Positions 28,859 to 35,583 of a stretch of DNA of 64,000 bases are shown piece by piece. Position 1 is the first letter of the stretch, and the number at the start of each line of letters is the position of its first letter. The position numbers and the translations under genes are program-made. Under the pieces are notes generated by a model that was not told the DNA's origin, did not search any database, and was given only the letters and a program-made list of their open reading frames with translations. Source of the stretch: UBA5072 sp041737175 (lineage in GTDB: Bacteria > Bacteroidota > Bacteroidia > Bacteroidales > UBA10428); the NCBI GenBank assembly GCA_041737175.1, contig JBGSSF010000035.1:1-64000 (forward strand), written 5' to 3'.

Positions 28859-28905
28859 CATCAAACGCAGATATGCGGCGATTGACCGCATATCTGCGTT
28901 TGATG
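28859..28905. repeat. Perfect 20-bp inverted repeat, 7-nt loop
   Basis: CATCAAACGCAGATATGCGG (28859-28878) is the exact reverse complement of 28886-28905, with the loop CGATTGA. It lies 57 bp from the 3' end of the TonB receptor gene and could form a very stable RNA hairpin or DNA cruciform, but neither strand has an adjacent T run, so it is not an ordinary intrinsic terminator. Confidence 0.95.
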
Positions 28906-28961
28906 ATAGTGAAATTGCGGGAATATTTTTTGTTTTTTATATGGAATTTAAATTCCGGAAG

Positions 28962-31010
28962 CTAATCCGTTACTCCTAGCGATTTATAATCCATATTCAC
29001 GACAATCCCTGCCTTGAACCAAATCCCGGGTTGTACGATACCTCCAAAATCATAATAACGTGTGTTAAAAACATTGGATGCTTCGGCATACAATGTATAA
29101 TTTTGATCTCTCCAATATATCTTTGCATCGGCTAACCAGAATGGCTTATAAGACATTACCTCTCCCTTTGCATCCTGATAAACACCATTGCGATCATGAT
29201 ATGTTAACCGGCAGAAGATTTTCAGTTTCCATGCAATCCTGACTTCAATACTTGAATTTATCTGGTACCTCAGGTTATCGAGCACATATTTTGAAAGCAT
29301 ATTATTCCGATTCGAATCGGCTTGTAAAAAAGCAAAGGATATCCGGATATCTGAGATTCTTTCAAATGTACCTGTTTTTGGAGGTGTCAATGTCAATGCG
29401 CATTCGATCCCGGTAAAATTTATTTTGGTATGATTCATACTTCGCCAGAAGGTGCTATCCGGTGAAGGATCTTTTACCCAGTCAATCATTTTGTAGCCCC
29501 AACGCCGGAATGCACTGACATGGCCTTTGAGAGTTGGATTATTGTATTTCATTCCAGCTTCAAGAGTAATGGCTTCTTCGGGATTTAAACCTGGATTACC
29601 TTGTTGGGAGGGGCTTTTATAAAACATATCCGTAAATGTGGGCATCCGCAATGTTTTATTGGCAGACAAGTACAATTTGAAATTTTCATTCAATCTGTAG
29701 CTTACATCAATTCCCGGATAAATTTTAAATCCTGCAAGGTCTGAGTTATGATGAGCCATTGCGCCTGCAGTAACCGTAAGCATTCTCCACGAAATAAAGT
29801 GTTCTGCATAGATACTGGTATTCAGCCGGGCGTAAAATTTTGTATAATAAACGCTATCGAAACAAGGCACTTCAATGGGTACACTCAGTGTATTCCCCAG
29901 TAGATTACTTTTAATATGTTCTTTACGAAAATCAATGCCCACACTGGTTTTTCCGAGACGGTGTACTGTCCAGACATTCAGGTTCAGTCCCGCAGTGTTG
30001 GTCTGATGATGATTAAAAGGTATAGAATCATTGTTTCGTTTCAGTTCGAAACGATCGAGATGGCGGCGCAGGTAAAAAGTTGGTGCAAATCTTATAAAAG
30101 TATTGCTTTGGTATTTCAAACTCACAAATTCTGTTTTTGTCGCTTCAAACTGCTTTGGATATTTTAACGAATAGAAACCATTTGCGCCGAAATCTTTTGA
30201 ATCGTAACCTGTTTGAAAGTCAAACGCACCCGTTTTAAAGTTGTACCTGGCCTGGTAAAAAATATTGCTGTTTGAAAAATCGGTATTTTCAATATATCCG
30301 TCGGATGATATCCGGTTCATGCTGATAAAATGACTATAATTACCAATGGCATTCGATATATTGACCATCGCTTTATATAATCCAAATTGTCCGAAAGTTT
30401 CCGATACCCGGATATGATTGGGTTTACTGTTGCCGGTAATGATGTTAATAGCTCCATTGAAGGCATTTGGCCCAAATGATTTGGCCGCAGGACCTTGCAT
30501 GATTTCAATGCGTTCAATGCTTTCAATATCTATCGGCAGGTTCAGATTGTGGTGTCCGGTTTGTGGATCTGTAATGTTGACACCATTCAGGAGGATTAAA
30601 GTCTGATCGAAGGTCCCTCCGCGAATGCTTATGTCGGCTTGTGCTCCAAGTGGTCCCCGTTGTCGGATATCCACTCCGGCAATGTATCGAAGCAGATCAC
30701 TAAGATTCTGGGCCGGTGCCCGCTCAATTTCAGATTTGGTAATGACTGTAACGATACGTGCAGCCTGTTGTGCCTCGAGCGGTGTACGTCCGGCTATGAC
30801 CACCACTTCGTTAAGCTCATAGCTTTTGATTTGCAGGCTATCGCTGCTTCTCTGGGCTTGTAATTTTTCAGGTATTACTATAATGAAATATGCCAGACAC
30901 AATGTGCAAATTTTAATTACTTTTTGCAGGCTGTTGAATACTGCGAAGTTTTTTCTGCTCCAACAACGAAAAGCTATTATTGAAATAGCCTTTCTTTTAT
31001 TTTGTTTCAT
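28962..31010 (-). CDS. TonB-dependent outer-membrane receptor, BtuB-like
   Basis: A 682-residue protein with a long N-terminal leader ending near LQAQ (about residue 52). The plug domain (about 63-200) starts with ELNEVVVIAG and continues with LLRYIAGVDIRQRG, SIRGGTFDQTLILLNG, IERIEIMQGPAAKSFG and FNGAINIITG. The beta barrel fills the rest, ending in an outer-membrane-type segment (AEASNVFNTRYYDFGGIVQPG). It has no SusC-type N-terminal carboxypeptidase-like domain and no SusD partner, so it resembles vitamin or metal-complex receptors such as BtuB. It is divergent from pabB across 186 bp; I see no cobalamin riboswitch in this gap. The ligand is not known. Confidence 0.9.
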   Translation of the reverse strand: MKQNKRKAISIIAFRCWSRKNFAVFNSLQKVIKICTLCLAYFIIVIPEKLQAQRSSDSLQIKSYELNEVVVIAGRTPLEAQQAARIVTVITKSEIERAPAQNLSDLLRYIAGVDIRQRGPLGAQADISIRGGTFDQTLILLNGVNITDPQTGHHNLNLPIDIESIERIEIMQGPAAKSFGPNAFNGAINIITGNSKPNHIRVSETFGQFGLYKAMVNISNAIGNYSHFISMNRISSDGYIENTDFSNSNIFYQARYNFKTGAFDFQTGYDSKDFGANGFYSLKYPKQFEATKTEFVSLKYQSNTFIRFAPTFYLRRHLDRFELKRNNDSIPFNHHQTNTAGLNLNVWTVHRLGKTSVGIDFRKEHIKSNLLGNTLSVPIEVPCFDSVYYTKFYARLNTSIYAEHFISWRMLTVTAGAMAHHNSDLAGFKIYPGIDVSYRLNENFKLYLSANKTLRMPTFTDMFYKSPSQQGNPGLNPEEAITLEAGMKYNNPTLKGHVSAFRRWGYKMIDWVKDPSPDSTFWRSMNHTKINFTGIECALTLTPPKTGTFERISDIRISFAFLQADSNRNNMLSKYVLDNLRYQINSSIEVRIAWKLKIFCRLTYHDRNGVYQDAKGEVMSYKPFWLADAKIYWRDQNYTLYAEASNVFNTRYYDFGGIVQPGIWFKAGIVVNMDYKSLGVTD

Positions 31011-31196
31011 ATACTATAATTATTTGCGAAAGTCATATATGATTTACATGTTTTGTCAAAAATACTGACAGGAACGCTATCATAGATAATAGTTGCGCAA
31101 AATTCCAGTGGCAAATAAAGAGAAAATTGTCAAATGATTTTAGAAACCTTTGTATTGTATCAACTTTATATATTTACAGTCCTATAACCTTGTATT

Positions 31197-32171
31197 TTGC
31201 TGAAAAAATCAGAAGCCATCAGCCTTATGAATGCATTGGGAAGGGAACGATTACCTTTCCTGTTCATCATCGATTTCGAAATGAAAGCCATAAGGCTATT
31301 TCCATTGGATAAACAGCTACCCGAAACAGTACTGTATGATTTCCAAACCAACGGAAATTTAAATTGTAAACCGAAAGAGAAAGGTGTTTTTACTTTCAGG
31401 AAATTTCCCATGTCATTTGAAGCATATAATAGGGCATTTAATACTGTGCAAAAGCAGATTTATACGGGGAATTCCTTCCTCACCAATCTTACATTTCCTA
31501 CTCCTGTTGAAACTGATCTGACCCTTAGGGAGATTTACTTAAAAAGTTCTGCTAAATACAAGATATTTCTCGAAAATGAGTTTGTGTGCTTTTCACCTGA
31601 AACTTTTATAACCATAAAAAGTGGTATTATTTCAACTTTCCCGATGAAGGGAACAATTAAAGTATCATCCACTGAGTCTGAAAAGGAATTGCTCAGTGAT
31701 ACAAAAGAAATCGCTGAACATCATACCATAGTGGATCTTCTTCGGAACGATCTCAGTATGGTAGCTGACAGTATTAATGTGAAACGGCTTCGGTATGTTG
31801 AGAGAATACACACACATGAGGGTGAATTGTTGCAGGTCTCATCGGAAATCACCGGGAAATTACCCGATGACTATCAGGATCATCTGGGAGAAATTATGTT
31901 TAAATTGTTACCTGCAGGTTCTGTAACAGGCGCTCCCAAGCAAAAAACAGTGGCCATAATACAGGAGGCGGAGAAATCAGATCGCGGCTATTATACAGGA
32001 GTATGCGGTGTTTTTGACGGAAACAACCTGAATAGCGCTGTGATGATCAGGTTTATTGAAAATCACAAAGGAGAATTACGTTTCAGAAGTGGCGGAGGAA
32101 TTACCTTTTTAAGCAATGCCCGATCTGAATATAAAGAACTTAATGATAAAGTGTATGTGCCAATTGCTTGA
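31197..32171 (+). CDS. pabB: Aminodeoxychorismate synthase component I
   Basis: The 324-residue product is the chorismate-using PabB, which with a glutamine amidotransferase makes 4-amino-4-deoxychorismate for folate. The chorismate-binding half is recognisable by SFLTNLTFPTP, PMKGTIK, EHHTIVDLLRNDL, KLLPAGSVTGAPK and YTGVCGVFD, ending with FRSGGGITFLS. It is the short Bacteroidetes form, lacking most of the N-terminal domain. The start used is TTG at 31197; ATG at 31227 (MNALGRER) is an alternative. The gene overlaps pabC by 17 bp, so the two are translationally coupled. Choice between aminodeoxychorismate and anthranilate synthase is settled by the pabC neighbour. Confidence 0.88.
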   Translation: MLKKSEAISLMNALGRERLPFLFIIDFEMKAIRLFPLDKQLPETVLYDFQTNGNLNCKPKEKGVFTFRKFPMSFEAYNRAFNTVQKQIYTGNSFLTNLTFPTPVETDLTLREIYLKSSAKYKIFLENEFVCFSPETFITIKSGIISTFPMKGTIKVSSTESEKELLSDTKEIAEHHTIVDLLRNDLSMVADSINVKRLRYVERIHTHEGELLQVSSEITGKLPDDYQDHLGEIMFKLLPAGSVTGAPKQKTVAIIQEAEKSDRGYYTGVCGVFDGNNLNSAVMIRFIENHKGELRFRSGGGITFLSNARSEYKELNDKVYVPIA

Positions 32172-32766
32172 AACCATCAGGATAAAGCAAAATATGCTTC
32201 AACATATTGTTTACCATAACCATCGCGTGAACAATTCCCGTAAGCTTCTATTTCACACAAAACAATTATGGGATTTATCGGAAATCATCCAAATACCTGA
32301 CCTGGATCAAAACACCATTTACCGTTGCAGATTTCTCTATGCAAGAAAGGTTGTTGGATTTGAATTTGTTCCCTATATCCCCCGGGTTGTGAAGAAATTA
32401 TACCTGGTGGATTGCGGTGACCTGGATTATTCCTTTAAATATTCAGACCGAAGTGCCCTGGAAAAACTAAAGAAAAACCTGCCTGATCCAAATCTTTCCG
32501 ATATATTATTAGTGAAGAATGGTTTTATCACCGATACCTCTTTCTCAAACATCACATTGTTTGATGGCAGCAATTGGTACACTCCTTCCTCTCCGTTACT
32601 GGAGGGTACAAAGCGGGAATATTATATAAATAATAAAACCATCCTGAAATGCGATATTTCTCCGTCTGATCTTCCCAAATTCAAGAAAGTGAGATTGATT
32701 AATGCCATGCTTGATTTGGATAACAGTGATGACATACCCATGGAGAATATAATAATCTGGAAGTGA
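32155..32766 (+). CDS. pabC: Aminodeoxychorismate lyase (class IV aminotransferase fold)
   Basis: Start placed at ATG 32155 (MCQLLETIRIKQN), the usual beginning of Bacteroidetes PabC-like proteins; the open frame runs 13 codons further upstream inside pabB. The 203-residue protein belongs to the PLP-dependent branched-chain aminotransferase/lyase fold and would turn aminodeoxychorismate into p-aminobenzoate plus pyruvate. Visible motifs are FHTKQLWDL, ARKVVGFEFVPY with the likely PLP lysine region near RKVVGFE and KLYLVDC, KNGFITDTSFSNITLFDG, and TPSSPLLEGTKREYY. It is about 60 residues shorter than E. coli PabC, as in related Bacteroidetes proteins. Overlap with pabB supports the assignment. 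Confidence 0.82.
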   Translation: MCQLLETIRIKQNMLQHIVYHNHRVNNSRKLLFHTKQLWDLSEIIQIPDLDQNTIYRCRFLYARKVVGFEFVPYIPRVVKKLYLVDCGDLDYSFKYSDRSALEKLKKNLPDPNLSDILLVKNGFITDTSFSNITLFDGSNWYTPSSPLLEGTKREYYINNKTILKCDISPSDLPKFKKVRLINAMLDLDNSDDIPMENIIIWK

Positions 32767-32873
32767 CCCCTTCGGGAGTACTCGCACGCACGGGCCAACA
32801 CACTAAAGCCGCTCAATAAGCATTGGGATTACTCGCTTCGCTCGTGATCCGCTAGGGTGGGGGTTTCACAAGC

Positions 32874-32988
32874 CTAATGATGCGCAGCTGCGCTGCATTC
32901 ATTTTTTATTTGCTTCCACCAGGATGGCACAGGAAGTGCCCTCCTGGTGTAAACAAATAAAAAATGCCGCCAAAGGCGGCATCATTAG
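32874..32988. repeat. Nested inverted repeats between pabC and tRNA-Arg
   Basis: Outer arms CTAATGATGC (32874-32883) and GCATCATTAG (32979-32988) and inner arms ATTTTTTATTTG (32901-32912) and CAAATAAAAAAT (32954-32965) are complementary. Within them lie the palindrome GCGCAGCTGCGC (32882-32893), a CACCAGG/CCTGGTG hairpin (32917-32949) and ATGCCGCC-AAA-GGCGGCAT (32964-32982). It can fold into a multi-branched cruciform and may terminate transcription from both sides. The preceding 100 bp (32767-32873) have a GGATTAC...GTGATCC element similar to that at 43088 and otherwise nothing. Confidence 0.8.
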
Positions 32989-32993
32989 TCTTG

Positions 32994-33067
32994 TGACCCC
33001 GGAGGGATTCAAACCCCCGACTTTCAGAACCGGAATCTGACGTTCTATTCAGCTGAACTACGGGGCC
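32994..33067 (-). tRNA. tRNA-Arg(CCG)
   Basis: A complete 74-nt cloverleaf: acceptor GGCCCCG with CGGGGTC and discriminator A; D stem GTTC/GAAC; anticodon stem TCAGA/TCTGA with loop TTCCGGT (anticodon CCG, decoding CGG); T stem GGGGG/CCCTC with loop TTTGAAT. CCA is not encoded. It is followed 6 bp upstream of its 5' end by the first REP palindrome. A degenerate copy lies at 28283-28355. Confidence 0.95.
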
Positions 33068-33073
33068 GGAATG

Positions 33074-33101
33074 GTAGGGACAGGTCGCGACCTGTCCCTA
33101 C
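33074..33101. repeat. REP palindrome, copy 1
   Basis: Perfect 28-bp palindrome GTAGGGACAGGTCGCGACCT continuing to CCTAC, starting with the GTAG foot typical of REP elements recognised by RAYT transposases. It is immediately upstream of the tRNA-Arg 5' end. Confidence 0.93.
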
Positions 33102-33168
33102 CTACAATCATGTGCGCAAAAATAGAGAAAATTGGGGGAAGGACAAATAAAATGCACGGAATATTAAT

Positions 33169-33214
33169 GTAGGGACAGGTCGCTTTGTAGGGACAGGTCG
33201 CGACCTGTCCCTAC
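33169..33214. repeat. REP copies: 15-bp half copy plus full copy 2
   Basis: A half element (GTAGGGACAGGTCGC, 33169-33183) is followed after TTT by a full 28-bp palindrome at 33187-33214, in tandem, about 100 bp before the RAYT start codon. The half copy looks like an abortive or partly deleted insertion. Confidence 0.93.
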
Positions 33215-33312
33215 GTAGACGATCATCTTTATAAAATTTGCAAATCAGAATTGAAATATTTGATTAATTTTATTTAATAATGATGGTATTATGTTAAAGG
33301 CAATTTTATATA

Positions 33313-33852
33313 ATGAAAAATCGCAAACCAAACAGATTACGGGGATTTGATTATTCATCGGATAATCTATATTTTGTTACGGCCTGTGTACATAACAGGA
33401 TTTGTTGTTTCGGGGAAATCGTAGGGACAGGGCGCGACCTGTCCCTACCATGTCTCGACATATCCTCTCGACATATGATTTTAAATGAATGTGGTAAAAT
33501 CGCAGAAAAGCAATGGTTTTGGATGGAAGAACAATATCCATACATTGTTTTGCATGAATTTGTTGTTATGCCCAATCATATTCATGGGATAATTGAAATA
33601 ATTCGTTCACGCGTTGTAGGGACAGGTCGCGACCTGTCCCTACAGAAAATCAAATCATTATCGGAATTAATGGGGGCATATAAAACGACAGTTTCAAAAC
33701 AACTACATTCGTCCGGATTTATTGATTTCAATTGGCAAAGGTCGTTTTATGACCATATTATTCGCAATCAAAAATCGTACGAATCAATCTCGGAATATAT
33801 TGTGAACAATCCATCAAATTGGGATCAGGATGATTTTTTTACGAACAAATGA
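33313..33852 (+). CDS. REP-associated tyrosine transposase (RAYT), IS200-like
   Basis: A 179-residue Y1-type HUH nuclease of the TnpA-REP group, thought to nick single-stranded REP sequences. The HUH motif is MPNHIHGII with H89 and H91; the catalytic Tyr is most likely Y162 in SEYIVNNPSNW. Other family landmarks are YFVTACVHNRICCFGE at the start, KSLSELMGAYKTTVSK and FYDHIIRNQKSY. Two 28-bp REP palindromes lie inside the coding region, in the same reading phase, and encode VGTGRDLSL at residues 37-45 and 102-110. Both lie in surface-loop positions, before the MILNECGKI strand and after the HUH strand, and the frame stays open. Key residues are intact, so the enzyme may be active. REPs also flank the gene on both sides. 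Confidence 0.9.
   Translation: MKNRKPNRLRGFDYSSDNLYFVTACVHNRICCFGEIVGTGRDLSLPCLDISSRHMILNECGKIAEKQWFWMEEQYPYIVLHEFVVMPNHIHGIIEIIRSRVVGTGRDLSLQKIKSLSELMGAYKTTVSKQLHSSGFIDFNWQRSFYDHIIRNQKSYESISEYIVNNPSNWDQDDFFTNK
33421..33448. repeat. REP palindrome inside RAYT gene, copy 3
   Basis: 28-bp copy with one mismatch (T to G at its twelfth base). The change is synonymous in the RAYT frame (Gly GGT to GGG). It begins exactly on codon 37. Confidence 0.93.
33616..33643. repeat. REP palindrome inside RAYT gene, copy 4
   Basis: Perfect 28-bp copy beginning exactly on codon 102 of the RAYT gene, so it is translated in the same phase as copy 3. Confidence 0.93.
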
Positions 33853-33864
33853 ACGAATCGATAT

Positions 33865-33892
33865 GTAGGGACAGGTCGCGACCTGTCCCTAC
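33865..33892. repeat. REP palindrome at the 3' end of the GH43 gene, copy 5
   Basis: Perfect 28-bp copy between the convergent RAYT and GH43 genes. Its GTAG foot on the minus strand supplies the TAG stop codon of the GH43 gene (33889-33891). It may also act as a bidirectional terminator. Confidence 0.93.
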
Positions 33893-35496
33893 GGTTTATA
33901 TTCAAACCAATCAAAGTACGCCGGGGTTGCTTTGGATTTGGCATTCCCTTCGGCAAACATTCCCAAATATACCCCGGTAAAACCTCCGGCTACTTCGGAT
34001 GACAGATACCTTGATTCCATTTTGCCGGCCGGAATGAATTCACTGGCCCCTTCCGGTAAATAGCTGAACGTATACCATAACGGTTCAGCAGTTATCTTGA
34101 TTTGAACAGGTCCCGCCGGCAACGGGGCTTTAAAGGCAACATGCTTCAGGTTGCCGATCCGGTAACTTAAAGTAATAAATTTCTTTTCTCCGTCCCTGAT
34201 AATATGTAGGTCATAGTGATGCTTTTCATTCATCAACACGGTAATCCCCGCCGTTTCGCCTTCGGCAGACGGTTCAAATTCCAGTTTTGCCGTTGCCGTG
34301 CAGTTAAAATGCTGCTGGCGCCTGCCCACAAAGGCAGGGGAGGATGACTGGTCAAGGGTCACGGAATTTCCTGCCAGGGTCAGAAATCCGGGTCTTTCAG
34401 CCAGTGACCATGTTGCCGGATCAGGATTCCGCAGGAAATTCCAGCAAAGGTTCAGTTGCGATTTATCAAATTCATCACGCACCAATGGCCGGGCAACGGA
34501 AACCAGGGGAAGCGTTTTAACCTTGATATCAGGACTGACGATATCATCAGCACTCACAACAGGCCATCCCTGCGCATTCCAGGTAACGGGTGTTAAAAAG
34601 GTTTCCCTGCCCAGGTGGTGAAAATCTCCGCCGGCCTTCCGGAATGCAAGGAATACCATCCACCATGAGCCATCATGCGCTTCAATGATGTCGGCATGCC
34701 CGGTTCCCTGAACCTGCAGATATTGTCCGGGTAAACCCCTGTGGGTGAGTATGGGATTGTCGGGATTGGATTCATAAGGCCCCCAGATGCTTTTACTCCG
34801 GGCAATGGTCTCCATGTGACCGTATTCGGTGCCTCCCTCGGCGATCATCAGGTAGTACCAACCGTTGATCCTATAAATATGGGGCGCTTCGGGGTAACGG
34901 CCTCCCGTCCCTCCCCAGATATGCCTTATGGGTGAAAGGATATCGCCGGTTGCAAGGTCTATCTCCGAAAGGGCGATGCCGGTTTTCCCGTCAGCCATGG
35001 CATTGGTAACCAGATAATTCTTGCCATCATCATCAAAAAACAGGGTGGGATCGATACCTCCCTGATTGACCCATACGGGCTCAGACCATTCTCCCGCAGG
35101 ATCCTGTGTATGCACATAAAAGTTACCCTTGCCGGATACATTCGTCGTTACCATGTAAAACGTGCCCTTGTTGTACCGGATCGTAGGGGCGTAAATGCCC
35201 CCGGAGCTACGGCATTTGTCGAGCGGCAGCTGTGAATTTCGGGTAAGACAATACCCGATATGCTCCCAGTTGATCAGATCCTTGCTGTGATATACCGGTA
35301 CACCCGGGAAGTACTCAAAGGTGCTGGTCACCAGGTAATAATCATCGCCCACCCTGCAAACGCTGGGATCGGGATTGAAACCGGGGATGACGGGGTTGGG
35401 GAGGGTGGTGGAAGGAGCAACAACATCGCCCTGTTGGGTATGTATTGAGAAAATAACACCAAACAGGAAGATGAAATTCAAAAAGAGTGATTTCAT
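33889..35496 (-). CDS. GH43 beta-xylosidase/arabinofuranosidase, exported
   Basis: Start set at the ATG complementary to 35494-35496, which gives a signal peptide (MKSLFLNFIFLFGVIFSIHTQ); the open frame extends 12 codons upstream without one. The 535-residue enzyme has an N-terminal five-bladed propeller with the GH43 triad visible: D43 (GFNPDPSVC, base), D149 (GGIDPTLFF, pKa modulator) and E203 (YPEAPHIY, acid). The C-terminal beta-sandwich (about 335-535) is the usual accessory domain of xylosidase-type GH43 proteins. Expected substrate is xylo- or arabino-oligosaccharide. The last codons read FDWFEYKP and the stop codon lies in a REP palindrome. It is about 85 bp downstream of the MutS-like gene's stop and transcribed in the same direction. 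Confidence 0.9.
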   Translation of the reverse strand: MKSLFLNFIFLFGVIFSIHTQQGDVVAPSTTLPNPVIPGFNPDPSVCRVGDDYYLVTSTFEYFPGVPVYHSKDLINWEHIGYCLTRNSQLPLDKCRSSGGIYAPTIRYNKGTFYMVTTNVSGKGNFYVHTQDPAGEWSEPVWVNQGGIDPTLFFDDDGKNYLVTNAMADGKTGIALSEIDLATGDILSPIRHIWGGTGGRYPEAPHIYRINGWYYLMIAEGGTEYGHMETIARSKSIWGPYESNPDNPILTHRGLPGQYLQVQGTGHADIIEAHDGSWWMVFLAFRKAGGDFHHLGRETFLTPVTWNAQGWPVVSADDIVSPDIKVKTLPLVSVARPLVRDEFDKSQLNLCWNFLRNPDPATWSLAERPGFLTLAGNSVTLDQSSSPAFVGRRQQHFNCTATAKLEFEPSAEGETAGITVLMNEKHHYDLHIIRDGEKKFITLSYRIGNLKHVAFKAPLPAGPVQIKITAEPLWYTFSYLPEGASEFIPAGKMESRYLSSEVAGGFTGVYLGMFAEGNAKSKATPAYFDWFEYKP

Positions 35497-35530
35497 AGTA
35501 TTGGATTTAGTTTGTTTATTTTTTAATATC

Positions 35531-35583
35531 ACCCTTGAAGGGTCCCCAGACCCTTCAAGGGTCTAAGGACCGCTTGAAGGGTT
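35531..35583. repeat. Dispersed CCCTTCAAGGG repeat, copy 1
   Basis: Two adjacent palindromes, ACCCTTGAAGGGT (35531-35543) and GACCCTTCAAGGGTC (35549-35563), are followed by TAAGGACCGCTTGAAGGG. The block GACCCTTCAAGGGTCT(T)AGGACCGCTTGAAGG recurs at 47931. Here it abuts the stop codon of the MutS-like gene and precedes GH43. Confidence 0.85.

Noticed and set aside
28599..28979. A 126-codon + strand open frame over the small membrane protein and the inverted repeat
   Set aside because: It is antisense to the 80-residue gene and reads through the perfect inverted repeat; it shows no known motif or good start context.
31011..31196. Cobalamin riboswitch upstream of the BtuB-like receptor gene
   Set aside because: A GCCACTGG-like string is present on the minus strand, but the rest of the B12-box consensus and the required length are missing.
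33074..33892. CRISPR array
   Set aside because: The 28-bp repeats are palindromic with irregular spacing, two lie in a coding sequence, and no cas genes are present; a REP/RAYT system explains them better.
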